The notes beneath the pieces were generated by a model. The model made no database searches, had not been told where the DNA came from, and was given only the letters and a program-made list of their open reading frames with translations. 64,000 nt of DNA from Streptomyces sp. ITFR-21 (GTDB taxonomy: Bacteria > Actinomycetota > Actinomycetes > Streptomycetales > Streptomycetaceae). Positions 17,237 to 25,920 of this stretch are shown one piece after another; positions within the stretch are counted from its first letter, which is position 1; each line of letters opens with the position of its first letter. The DNA is taken from positions 186,001 to 250,000 of the forward strand of contig NZ_CP134605.1 of NCBI RefSeq assembly GCF_031844685.1, given 5' to 3'. Made by a program: the position numbers and the translations under genes.

Positions 17237-17341
17237 ATGAGCGTCGACGCGACAGCGCGGCGGGCGATCAGCCCGATGCTCACCGTCCGCCTGACGATCG
17301 ACCTCATGCGCTCCGCCGACTACTGCTGTCGTCGCGTCTGA
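17237..17341 (+). CDS. Cysteine-run leader peptide (putative attenuator)
   Basis: A 34-residue open frame: GGGAGG, then ATG 17237, ending TGA 17339-17341. It encodes MSVDATARRAISPMLTVRLT, continuing to a C-terminal SADYCCRRV. Actinobacteria carry short uORFs of this type (LTxRLxIDLxR with Cys near the end) upstream of cysteine and organosulfur genes; ribosome stalling at Cys codons when cysteine is scarce is thought to adjust downstream expression. Here the tandem TGC TGT is followed by a 371-base untranslated stretch and then the ABC transporter operon. This links the operon to sulfur status. The peptide is inferred, and no data on stalling exist here. Confidence 0.65.
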   Translation: MSVDATARRAISPMLTVRLTIDLMRSADYCCRRV

Positions 17342-17712
17342 TCGTGATCGCCTTCGTGCTCTGAGCCACCGCGAGCCGAACCGCTGATCGGTCTGCCTCC
17401 CCGTGCCCGCTTCGCCCGCGGGCAGCACCGCGGACGCTGCCCTCTTTCTTCTCCCCGGTCATTCCTGCCTCGACGACGTCGACGGACGAGACTTCCGCCG
17501 ACCTCGGACAGGCCGCCGGACGCGCGCCGAGGACAGGCCGCCAGACGCGCGCCGAGCCCCGCTGCCCGCTCCGCGGCGGGACCGGGGCCGCCGCGCGCTC
17601 CCCCCTCACGGCGTGGAGCCGACACCTGCCGCATCGGGTCAGCAGGCGTACCCCGCCCGCTTCCGTATCGACGCCCGCCGCCAACGGCGGGCTGCCTTCC
17701 GAGGAACCAACC
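17342..17712 (+). promoter_or_regulatory. Long untranslated leader of the operon
   Basis: A 371-base stretch between the leader peptide and the first transporter gene. It contains GC-rich complementary segments and an exact-length tandem duplication at 17507-17556, and could form alternative hairpins for attenuation. No further open frame with a ribosome site was found in it. Confidence 0.35.
17507..17556. repeat. Tandem 25-bp duplication in the operon leader
   Basis: Two adjacent 25-base copies, beginning GACAGGCCGCC and ending GCGCGCCGAG, differ at a single position (G or A at copy position 12). They lie in the untranslated leader between the cysteine peptide and the first permease gene. 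Confidence 0.9.
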
Positions 17713-18699
17713 GTGCCTTCACCCCTCGCCCCTCCCGACGGTGGCAGCATCCGGCTGCGTACACGTCGCGCCCCTGTCCCGCCGCTCTACGTCGCACAGC
17801 GACTCGCCCAAGGCGCGGTCACCGTCGTCGCCGTCGTGGCAGTCGTCTTCCTCCTCCTCCATCTGACCGGCAATCCGGCCCGCGTGGTCTCGCCGCCGGA
17901 CGCCACACAGGACGAGATCGACCGGATCGCCCACGCCTACGGCTTCGACCAGCCGATCGCGAAGCAGTTCGTGCTGTTCTTCGGCAAGGCGTTCACCGGC
18001 CGCTTCCCCGACTCCGTCACCTACGGCACCTCGTCGCTCGGTGTCGTACGGGACGCGATCGGCCCCACTCTGCTGCTCGCGGGCTCGGCCTTCGTGCTCG
18101 GAAACCTCGTCGGCCTGGTGATCGGCTATCTCTCCGCCGAGGCGCGGTGGCGGCCGCTGCGCCGCGTCCCGATCGTCCTGGCGCTGGTCGGGCAGTCGGT
18201 GCCCGCCTTCTACCTCGGCCTGCTCGCGGTCCTGCTGCTCGCCGTCCGGCTCGGCTGGTTCCCGACCGCGGGCTACGGCTCGTTCAGCGCGGCGGTGCTG
18301 CCGACCCTCGTCCTGACGGCCAGCATCGTGCCCGGCATCACCCGGATCTACCGGGCGCAGATCCTCGAGGTCCGCGACGACGACCACGTGGTCACCGCCG
18401 TCGCCAAGGGCATCCCCCCGCTTCAGGTGAGGCTCCGTCACATCGCGCTGAACGCCCTCGGTCCGGCGGTCGCGCTGATCGGGCTCCAGCTCGGCGGCGT
18501 GGTCGCCGGCGCGGTGACCGTGGAGGTCATCTTCAACTGGCCGGGAATGGGACAGCTGTTGGTCAGCTCGATCAACGGCCGCGACTACGCCGTCGCCCTG
18601 ACCGCCGTCCTGTTCATCGCCGTCGGGTTCGTCGTCGCCACCCTGCTCGCCGACCTGGCCGCCGTGCTGGTCGACCCCTTCGGCCACCGGAGGCGGTGA
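17713..18699 (+). CDS. ABC transporter permease, DppB type
   Basis: A 328-residue inner-membrane permease with a GTG start behind GAGGAA. It has an N-terminal helix near residue 40, a periplasmic loop (LTGNPARVV, DQPIAKQF, FTGRFPDS), and the BPD_transp_1 domain from about residue 105. The EAA-type coupling loop is visible around TAVAKGIPPLQVRLRHIALN, and the end NWPGMGQLLVSSINGRDYAV is the standard DppB signature. It forms the membrane channel with the next gene. The importer belongs to the peptide/nickel class, but the neighbouring monooxygenases point to an organosulfur or similar substrate. Confidence 0.93.
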   Translation: MPSPLAPPDGGSIRLRTRRAPVPPLYVAQRLAQGAVTVVAVVAVVFLLLHLTGNPARVVSPPDATQDEIDRIAHAYGFDQPIAKQFVLFFGKAFTGRFPDSVTYGTSSLGVVRDAIGPTLLLAGSAFVLGNLVGLVIGYLSAEARWRPLRRVPIVLALVGQSVPAFYLGLLAVLLLAVRLGWFPTAGYGSFSAAVLPTLVLTASIVPGITRIYRAQILEVRDDDHVVTAVAKGIPPLQVRLRHIALNALGPAVALIGLQLGGVVAGAVTVEVIFNWPGMGQLLVSSINGRDYAVALTAVLFIAVGFVVATLLADLAAVLVDPFGHRRR

Positions 18700-18702
18700 C
18701 CG

Positions 18703-19587
18703 ATGACCGATACCGCCCTCGCCGACGCCGACGCCGCACTCGCCGAACGGGAACCGGCGCGCGTCCCCGGCACACACCGGCTGCCGACCAAGGCGCTCCT
18801 GACCGCCGGCCCCTTCGTGATCGTGCTGCTGCTCGCCGTCGTCGTGCCCCTCCTGGCACCGCAGTCCCCGTACAAGCAGCACCTGGACGCCATCTCGCTC
18901 CCGCCGGACAGCGGCCACTGGCTGGGCACGGACAGCCTCGGCCGCGACGTCCTCAGCCGGGTCCTGTACGGCGGGCGTCCCCCGGCGCTCATCGGGATCG
19001 CGGCCGTCGCGGTGGCGCTGACCGTCGGCGTCCTGCTCGGCCTGGCAGCGGGCTACCGCGGCGGCCCGGTCGACGCCGTGCTGAGCCGGGTGGCCGACAT
19101 GCAGCTGTCGGTGCCCGGCGTGGTCCTGGCGATCTTCATCCTCACCTTCCTCGGCGGCGGGCTGCACAACGTGATCGTGGTCATCGCCCTGGAGTCGTGG
19201 CCGCTGCACTACCGGGTGGTCCGCACCCTGACGATCGCCACCCGCAACCGCGCGTACGTCGAAGCGGCCCGGACCGCGGGGCTGGGCCAACTCACCATCC
19301 TCCGGCGGCACATCCTGCCCGCGGTCCTGCCGAGCCTGGCCGTCACCGCCACGTCCAACTTCGTGACGGCCGTGCTCACCGAGGCGAGCCTGAGCTTCCT
19401 CGGACTCGGCGTACAGCCGCCGACACCCGACTGGGGCTTCATGATCAGCGACGGCCGCACCCTCATCGTCTCGGCCTGGTGGATCTCGGTGTTCCCCGGG
19501 ATCGGACTCTTCCTGCTGCTGCTCGCCGTCCAGCTCTACGGCGACGGGCTCGCCAAGTCCCTCTCCCTCCAAAGTCTTCGGCGGTGA
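18703..19587 (+). CDS. ABC transporter permease, DppC type
   Basis: A 294-residue permease starting 3 bases after its partner gene. The N-terminal cytoplasmic segment leads into a first helix, then the family hallmark GHWLGTDSLGRDVLSRVLYG. The BPD_transp_1 domain follows, with the coupling loop near YVEAARTAGLGQLTILRRHI and the C-terminal EASLSFLGLGVQPPTPDWG. It pairs with the DppB-type subunit. Close spacing shows translational coupling. Confidence 0.94.
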   Translation: MTDTALADADAALAEREPARVPGTHRLPTKALLTAGPFVIVLLLAVVVPLLAPQSPYKQHLDAISLPPDSGHWLGTDSLGRDVLSRVLYGGRPPALIGIAAVAVALTVGVLLGLAAGYRGGPVDAVLSRVADMQLSVPGVVLAIFILTFLGGGLHNVIVVIALESWPLHYRVVRTLTIATRNRAYVEAARTAGLGQLTILRRHILPAVLPSLAVTATSNFVTAVLTEASLSFLGLGVQPPTPDWGFMISDGRTLIVSAWWISVFPGIGLFLLLLAVQLYGDGLAKSLSLQSLRR

Positions 19588-19593
19588 CTCGCG

Positions 19594-21348
19594 TTGAGCA
19601 ATGACACGATTACGGACGGCACGGCCGCGGACAGCACGGCCGCGGACAGCCGTGCCCGCGGCCACCGCGCCACCGGCGAGGCCATCGTCGTCCGCGGACT
19701 GCGCCTCGACGTCCGCGGCGACCTCACCGGCGGGTCCCGCACCGTCGTCCACGACATCTCCTTCACCGTCCGGTCAGGCGCGTCCTTCGGGATCGTCGGC
19801 GAGTCCGGCTCGGGCAAGACGCTGACGACGCGAGCCCTCGCCGGCCTGCTGCCCTCCGCCGCGACGGTGAGCGGCGGCTCGATCCGGGTCCTCGGCGAGG
19901 AGTACGCCAACGCCACCGCGGACCGGTGGCGGGAGTTGCACCAGCGGTCGGTGGGCGTGGTCTTCCAGAACCCGATGACCTCGCTCAACCCGCGGATGAC
20001 CGTCTTCGCGCAACTGCGCGAGGCGCTGCCGTCCGGGCGCCCGCGCGGCCGGGCCGACGACGCCCGGCGCGTCCTGGAACTGCTGGAATCGGTACGGGTC
20101 CCGGCCGCCCCGGCACGGCTGCGCCAGTACCCCCACGAACTGTCGGGCGGCATCGCGCAGCGGGTGGCGATCGCGATGTCACTCGCCCGGAACCCGTCCA
20201 TCCTCATCGCCGACGAGCCGACCACCGCGCTGGACGCGACGACACAGACCCAAGTGCTCGACTTGCTCGACGAGTTGCGGACTTCCAACGCGCTCACCGT
20301 GGTGCTCGTCTCACACGATTTGGACGTCGTACGCGACAGATGCGACGACGTGGCCGTGATGCGTGGGGGCGAGATCGTGGAGAGCGGTACGACTGCAGCC
20401 GTCGCCACCGCGCCGGCGGCCCCGTACACCCGGGAACTGCTCGCCTCGACGCCCAGGGCGCTCGCCAGCCGGCGCGACCGGGACACCGCGGGACACCGTG
20501 ACCTGGCGGGCAAGGACACACCGGTCCTGGAACTCACCGAGGTCAGCAAGTCCTTCGACCGGCCCCGGCGGCGCGGCGACCGCGCACAGGCCTGGGCGGT
20601 GGACGCGGTGTCGCTCGCGGTACGCCCTGGCGAGATCGTCGGCCTGGTGGGGGAATCGGGCTCGGGCAAGACGACCACCGCCCGGATCGCCGTCGGCCTG
20701 GTCGAACCCGACCGCGGCGGCGTCCGGTACGACGGCGCGCCGGTCCACGGCGGCAGCAGGGAGACGCGCGCCCGGTGGCGCGACAAGGTGCAGTTCGTCT
20801 TCCAGGACAGCTACTCGGCGCTCAACCCCCGGTACACGGTGGGCCAGTGCGTCCTCGAACCACTGCTCGGCGGCCGGCCGCCGAGCACGGACGAGGAACG
20901 GGAACGGGCCCGTCACGTCCTCGTGGAAGTCGGCCTCGACCCCGACTACACCGACCGGCGCCCGCACCAGCTCTCCGGCGGCGAGCGGCAGCGCGTCGGC
21001 ATCGCACGGGCGCTCGTCAGGCAGCCGCGCCTCATCATCGCCGACGAGCCGGTCTCCGCGCTCGACGTGACCGTCCAGCGCAGGATTCTCGACCTCATCG
21101 TCGAACTGAACCGCAGGAGCGGCACGGCGTTCCTGGTGATCTCCCACGACCTGGGGGTCATCGGCTACCTGTGCGACCGCGTCGCGGTCATGCAGCACGG
21201 CCGGATCATCGAGCACGGCGCAGTGGACGAGGTGCTGCGCAACCCCCGGGCCGACTTCACCCGGCAGCTCACCCGCGGCCTGCGCCGGTCACCGGACGGA
21301 CCCGGATCCGGCGCCATCCCCCCCGCGGTCGTGGACGTCACCTCATGA
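19594..21348 (+). CDS. Fused double ABC ATPase, DppD-DppF type
   Basis: A 584-residue ATPase carrying both nucleotide-binding domains of the importer in one chain. Domain 1 (about residues 27-270) has GESGSGKT, LSGGIAQRVAIAMSLA and ILIADEPTTALD. Domain 2 (about residues 310-570) has GESGSGKT, LSGGERQRVGIARALV and LIIADEPVSALD. The start is a TTG just 6 bases after the permease stop; no later start would keep the first strand of domain 1 as well. The stop overlaps an ATG in the ATGA arrangement, though the next gene has a better start 51 bases further on. Confidence 0.93.
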   Translation: MSNDTITDGTAADSTAADSRARGHRATGEAIVVRGLRLDVRGDLTGGSRTVVHDISFTVRSGASFGIVGESGSGKTLTTRALAGLLPSAATVSGGSIRVLGEEYANATADRWRELHQRSVGVVFQNPMTSLNPRMTVFAQLREALPSGRPRGRADDARRVLELLESVRVPAAPARLRQYPHELSGGIAQRVAIAMSLARNPSILIADEPTTALDATTQTQVLDLLDELRTSNALTVVLVSHDLDVVRDRCDDVAVMRGGEIVESGTTAAVATAPAAPYTRELLASTPRALASRRDRDTAGHRDLAGKDTPVLELTEVSKSFDRPRRRGDRAQAWAVDAVSLAVRPGEIVGLVGESGSGKTTTARIAVGLVEPDRGGVRYDGAPVHGGSRETRARWRDKVQFVFQDSYSALNPRYTVGQCVLEPLLGGRPPSTDEERERARHVLVEVGLDPDYTDRRPHQLSGGERQRVGIARALVRQPRLIIADEPVSALDVTVQRRILDLIVELNRRSGTAFLVISHDLGVIGYLCDRVAVMQHGRIIEHGAVDEVLRNPRADFTRQLTRGLRRSPDGPGSGAIPPAVVDVTS

Positions 21349-21395
21349 CAAGCGACACGGAACCCCGTTCCAGCAGATTCCAGGAGCCCCGTCCC

Positions 21396-22712
21396 ATGAC
21401 CCCACTCCGCCGACTCCATCTCGGCATCAACGTCACCGGTGTCGGAGGACACAACGGCGCCTGGCGACGTCCGACGGTCGATCCCGCCTCCTCCTACACG
21501 GTCGAGTTCTTCTCACGGACCGCGCGGCTCGCCGAGCGCGGACTCTTCGACGCCTTCTTCCTCGCCGACGTCCCCCGGCTGGCCGGCGACTACGCCACCC
21601 AGCCGCCAGGACAGAGCTTCGACCCCGTCACCGTGCTCGGCGCGGTCGCACGTGACACCGAGCGGATCGGGCTGGTCGCCACCGTCTCCACCACCTGGCA
21701 CCACCCGTACGAGCTGGCGCGGGCGCTCCTGACGCTGGACCGCGTCTCGCACGGACGCGCGGGCTGGAACATCGTCACCAACCACACGCCCGAGGTCGCG
21801 CTGAGCCACGGGCTCACCCGGATGCCGGACAAGGCCGCACGGTACGCGCGGGCCGACGAGTTCGTCGACCTCGTACTCCGGCTCTGGCGGACCTGGGCAC
21901 CGGACGCCGTGATCGCGGACAAGGCCACCGGTGTGTTCGCCGACCCGGCGCGCGTCAGGACCGTCGACTTCACCGGCGAGCACTTCGCCGTCAAGGGCGG
22001 CTCCACGGTGCCGAGCTCACCGCAGGGCCACCCCGTGCTCGTCCAGGCCGGAGCCTCTCCCGAGGGCATCGAGCTGGCCACCCGCTACGCCGACGCGGTC
22101 TTCGCCGCGACCAGCGGGGCCGCGGTGGCCTCGGACTACGCGGCCAGACTGCGCGCCGCCGCCACCCGGGCGGGCCGGCGGCAGCCACCGGTGCTCGTGC
22201 TGCCCGGCGTCGCCCTCGGCCTCGCCTCGACCGACGCGGAGGCCGTCCGGCGGCGGGAGGAGCTGGACGCCCTGGGCGACATCACCAAGAAGGTGGCGTT
22301 CCTCGCCGGCCGCCTGGGCGTCGACCCGGAGGTGCTGGAACTCGACGCGCCCGTTCCGCTGCACCACGTGGACGTCGCGGCACAGGCCCAGCGCAACTCC
22401 GAGGGCTTCCTGATCTCCACCCTCGCCGCCGCCCGTTCCGGCCGCACCGTCCGCGAGATCATCGCCGGAGGCGCGGGGCACTACTCCCTCATCGGCTCCC
22501 CGGAGAAGGTCGCCGACACCTTCGAGAGATGGTTCAAGACCGGCGACATCGACGGATTCAACCTGATGTTCGACGTCGTGGACGAGGGCCTCCCGCTCTT
22601 CGTGGCCGAAGTCGTCCCCCTGCTCCAGGAACGCGGCCTGTTCAGAACCGCGTACGAGGGCACCACCCTCCGCAGCCACCTGGGCCTGCGCAACCCGGAG
22701 TGGCCCCGATGA
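21396..22712 (+). CDS. FMN-dependent monooxygenase, NtaA/SnaA/DszA family (copy 1)
   Basis: A luciferase-fold flavoprotein of about 438 residues. The ATG at 21396 sits 9 bases after CCAGGAG; an upstream in-frame ATG at 21345, overlapping the ATPase stop, would add 17 residues. Typical family segments: LHLGINVTGVGGHNGAWRRP, FDAFFLADVPRL, RAGWNIVTNHTPEVALSHG, GHPVLVQAGASPEGIELA, and the end YEGTTLRSHLG. Such enzymes use reduced FMN from a separate reductase to cleave C-S or C-N bonds, as DszA does on dibenzothiophene sulfone. The stop overlaps the next gene in ATGA. Confidence 0.92.
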   Translation: MTPLRRLHLGINVTGVGGHNGAWRRPTVDPASSYTVEFFSRTARLAERGLFDAFFLADVPRLAGDYATQPPGQSFDPVTVLGAVARDTERIGLVATVSTTWHHPYELARALLTLDRVSHGRAGWNIVTNHTPEVALSHGLTRMPDKAARYARADEFVDLVLRLWRTWAPDAVIADKATGVFADPARVRTVDFTGEHFAVKGGSTVPSSPQGHPVLVQAGASPEGIELATRYADAVFAATSGAAVASDYAARLRAAATRAGRRQPPVLVLPGVALGLASTDAEAVRRREELDALGDITKKVAFLAGRLGVDPEVLELDAPVPLHHVDVAAQAQRNSEGFLISTLAAARSGRTVREIIAGGAGHYSLIGSPEKVADTFERWFKTGDIDGFNLMFDVVDEGLPLFVAEVVPLLQERGLFRTAYEGTTLRSHLGLRNPEWPR

Positions 22713-24757
22713 CCGCCCCGTCCGCCGGATCGCGGACCACGTCCACAGGATCGGCGCAGACTCCGGTGCCCCGCGGTCCTCGGGCCGAGGCCGCCGCCGG
22801 GTACGGCGCCGGATTCGCCGGCCGCGCCGGCGCGGTTTACGCAGCCCGTGCGACGCCGGTCGACGGCCACATCTCGGCGCTCCGGGAGCTGGCGGCGCGG
22901 CCGGCCGCGGACGCGGGCCGCGCCGAGGCCGTCACCGCGCTCGCCGACCGGCTCGTCCGTCTGCGGGCGGGCGCGGCGCTCGCCGACGTCGTACCGGTGC
23001 TGGCGTCGATCGCGAGCCTGGACGTCCCCGCGGCCCTCCGCGCGCTCGGCGGGCTGCGGCGGACGGAGCCGGCACGGCCGTCACCGCAGTGGCCCGAACT
23101 GCCCACGCTGCTCGACCGGTTGGGGGAAGCGGCCGTTCTCACGGGGATCGCTCTCGCCGCCTCCCGGGAGGCGGCGGCGGACTTCGGCCGGGCCCGCGGG
23201 GACATCGCGCCCGAGGACGGGCCGCTGGCCCTGGAGACACTGGGCCGCCAGGAAAGCCACTTCTGGGCGGCCGCCAGCACGCTGCGCCACGCGGCACAGC
23301 GGGTCGAGGAGGCGTACGGGCTTCCCGGCCGCCGCGCCGCCGCGCGCGCCTCGGTCGAGAGCGCGGCCGTCGTGGCGGCGGCCTCCCTCGACCGTTCACC
23401 CGCGGCCGGTGCCCTGGCGCCGCGGCCGACGGCCGCCGCCGGCCTGCTCGCCGACCTGCGCCGGCTGCGCACGCTAACCCCGGTGGCAACGGCACAGCGC
23501 GTGCTCGGCGCGGAGATCGCGCACGCCCGGCCGGCCGCTGACACGACGGAGCGCGTACCCCGTCCGGAGGGCAACCGGCCCGTGGCGTACGGCACGACCG
23601 CCTACGCCGACGTGCTGGACGAGATCGCCGAGCGGTCGCGGGGCCGGGAGGAACAGGCGGCGGGCTTCGCCGATCTGGTGGAACTGCTGCGCGGCTCCGG
23701 CCTGGGCGGCTTCCGCGTGCCGCGCGAGTACGGCGGCTCCGGCGGCACGCTGCCCGAGCTGCTGGCGATCGTCACCGACATCGCCGAGCGCAACCCCAGC
23801 CTCGCGCACGTCGTCCGTACCCACTTCGCGTTCGTCGAGGCGCGGCTGCGCTCCACCCGCTCGGCCGAGCGCGAGCGCTGGCTGCGCGAGGCGGCCTCCG
23901 GTGTGCTCTTCGCGAACCTCGCGGGCGAGCTGACGGCCACCGTCGTCGGTGCCGGAGCCCGGCACAGCACCGAGTTGGTCGACACCGCCGCAGGACCGCG
24001 CCTGCGGGGGCGCAAGTTCTACAGCACCGGCAGTCCCTACGTCGACCGGCTGGCCGTCTCCGCGAGCCACCGTGACGGCACCGTGCTCGCCGTCGTCCCG
24101 GTCACTCGGGCCGGCGTGCACCGGCTCGGTGACTGGGACGGGTTCGGGCAGGTGCTCACCGGCTCCGGGACCACCGAGTTCGCCGATGTCGAGGTGCGGC
24201 CGGGCGAGATCATCACCGGCGGGCCCGCCTCGGGGGAGGCGGTCCGGTACTTCGTGCTGGGCCAGATATACATCCTGGCCATCCAGACCGGCATCCTGCG
24301 GGCGGTCGTCACCGACGGCCGGAACCTGCTCCACAGGCGCACCCGGACCTTCTCCAACGCCGCGGCGTCCTCACCGGTCGACGACCCGCAACTGCACCGC
24401 GTCCTGGGCGGCATCGCGGTGTGGGCGGAGGCGGCCGAAGCGCTGGTCCAGTCCGCCGCCACGGCGCTGGACGAAGCGACAAACGCGCTTGTCTCCGGCG
24501 CGCACGACCCCTACCTGGCACGCGAGTTCGCCCTGCGGACGGCGAAGGCCAAGGTCGTTCTGGACGACGTGGGGCCACGCGCCGCCAACGCGATCTTCGA
24601 CCTGGGCGGCGCCTCCGCGACCCGACGGCTCTACAACCTCGACCGCCACTGGCGGAACCTGCGCACCGTCTCCACCCACAATCCGGCCGCCACCAAGGCA
24701 CGCGTCCTCGGCGAGTACCTCACCGACCCCGCCGTCGAGTTCCCGGCGCTGTGGTGA
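22709..24757 (+). CDS. DszC/SfnB-like acyl-CoA dehydrogenase-fold monooxygenase with extra N-terminal domain
   Basis: A 682-residue protein, far longer than the usual 390-420. Residues about 305-682 are a complete acyl-CoA dehydrogenase-fold flavoprotein of the DszC/SfnB branch: GFRVPREYGGSGGTLPELLA, ANLAGELTATVVG, GRKFYSTGSPYVDRLAV and the end NLDRHWRNLRTVSTHNPAAT. Residues about 1-300 are helical. A stretch near 140-205 (AVLTGIALAASREAAADFGR to AAQRVEEAYG) aligns by eye with the C-terminal helical bundle of the same protein (AIQTGILRAVVTDGRNLLHR onward), suggesting a degenerate second dehydrogenase half. DszC-type enzymes oxidise sulfur atoms with reduced flavin. Confidence 0.85.
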   Translation: MTAPSAGSRTTSTGSAQTPVPRGPRAEAAAGYGAGFAGRAGAVYAARATPVDGHISALRELAARPAADAGRAEAVTALADRLVRLRAGAALADVVPVLASIASLDVPAALRALGGLRRTEPARPSPQWPELPTLLDRLGEAAVLTGIALAASREAAADFGRARGDIAPEDGPLALETLGRQESHFWAAASTLRHAAQRVEEAYGLPGRRAAARASVESAAVVAAASLDRSPAAGALAPRPTAAAGLLADLRRLRTLTPVATAQRVLGAEIAHARPAADTTERVPRPEGNRPVAYGTTAYADVLDEIAERSRGREEQAAGFADLVELLRGSGLGGFRVPREYGGSGGTLPELLAIVTDIAERNPSLAHVVRTHFAFVEARLRSTRSAERERWLREAASGVLFANLAGELTATVVGAGARHSTELVDTAAGPRLRGRKFYSTGSPYVDRLAVSASHRDGTVLAVVPVTRAGVHRLGDWDGFGQVLTGSGTTEFADVEVRPGEIITGGPASGEAVRYFVLGQIYILAIQTGILRAVVTDGRNLLHRRTRTFSNAAASSPVDDPQLHRVLGGIAVWAEAAEALVQSAATALDEATNALVSGAHDPYLAREFALRTAKAKVVLDDVGPRAANAIFDLGGASATRRLYNLDRHWRNLRTVSTHNPAATKARVLGEYLTDPAVEFPALW

Positions 24758-24826
24758 CCGTCGCGCCCCCGCACCCCCGCCCACCGACCCGGCACGAATG
24801 AAGCCCACGACAGACCAGGAACCGGC

Positions 24827-25870
24827 ATGACCTACCGACAGCTCGGCACCACCGGCGTCCGCGTCAGTCCACTGACGCTCGGCGCCCTGAACTTCGGCAA
24901 GAGGACGCCCCAGCAGTACGCGGACAGCAAGGCCGTGCTGCACGCCGCCCTCGACGCCGGCATCAACATCGTCGACACCTCGGACTCCTACCACGCCGGG
25001 GAGTCCGAGGAGGTCGTCGGCGAAGTGCTCCGGGAGCGGGGCCGTGACGACGTCATCGTGGCCACCAAGTTCAACCGGCCCAACGGCGACGACCCCAACC
25101 GGCGCGGCAACTCGCGCCGCTGGATCCTCCACGCCGTGGACGCCAGCCTCAAGCGCCTCGGCACCGACTGGATCGACCTGTACCAGGCCCACCGCCCCGA
25201 CCCCGACACCGACATCGCCGAGACCGTCGACGTGCTCACCGACCTGGTGCGCGCCGGGAAGATCCGCTACTTCGGCACCTCCACCTTCCAGGCCCACGAA
25301 CTGGTCGAGGCCCAGTGGGCGGCCGCGGACCGGCACCTGAACCGCCCGGTGACCGAACAGCCGCCGTACTCGATCCTGGTCCGCGGCATCGAGCGGGCGG
25401 TGCTGCCCGTCGCGCGCGAGCACCGCATCGCCGTCCTGCCGTGGAGTCCGCTCGCCGCCGGCTGGCTCTCGGGGAAGTATCCCGGCTCCGGGGGACCCGG
25501 GTGGTCCCGGCGGCTGGCCCGCCAACCGCACCGCGCCGACCCCTCCAACGCGGCCAACCAGGACAAGGCAGCCGCCGTAAGGGCCCTCACCCGGCTCGCC
25601 GACGAGGCCGGACTGTCGCTGGTCCACCTTTCGATCGCCTTCGTGCTCCAGCACCCGGCGGTCACCAGCGCGATCATCGGCCCGCGCGTCGTCGACCACC
25701 TCAAGGCCGCCCTTGGCGCGCCGCAGGCGGTGCTCGGCGCCGACGTGCTCGACCGGATCGACGCGATCGTGCCGCCCGGAACCACGGTCAACCCGACCGA
25801 CGACGGGCATGTGCCGCCGTCGCTGACCGACCCCGCACTGCGCCGTCGCGGCGCCCCGTTGCCCGACTGA
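24827..25870 (+). CDS. Aldo/keto reductase
   Basis: A 347-residue NADPH-dependent reductase with the usual barrel pattern. It opens MTYRQLGTTGVRVSPLTLGA; the catalytic Asp and Tyr are in IVDTSDSYHAGESEEVVGEV, the Lys in VIVATKFNRP and the His in DLYQAHRPDPDTDIAETVD. The end has the cofactor-binding HPAVTSAIIGPRVVDHLKAA pattern. It likely reduces a ketone or aldehyde released by the neighbouring monooxygenases. It is 69 bases after the dehydrogenase-fold gene, with AGGAA before the ATG. Confidence 0.92.
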   Translation: MTYRQLGTTGVRVSPLTLGALNFGKRTPQQYADSKAVLHAALDAGINIVDTSDSYHAGESEEVVGEVLRERGRDDVIVATKFNRPNGDDPNRRGNSRRWILHAVDASLKRLGTDWIDLYQAHRPDPDTDIAETVDVLTDLVRAGKIRYFGTSTFQAHELVEAQWAAADRHLNRPVTEQPPYSILVRGIERAVLPVAREHRIAVLPWSPLAAGWLSGKYPGSGGPGWSRRLARQPHRADPSNAANQDKAAAVRALTRLADEAGLSLVHLSIAFVLQHPAVTSAIIGPRVVDHLKAALGAPQAVLGADVLDRIDAIVPPGTTVNPTDDGHVPPSLTDPALRRRGAPLPD

Positions 25871-25920
25871 CCCGCAGGACACGACCAGCCCCGTTCCGCA
25901 CTGCCCAAGGAGCACCACCC

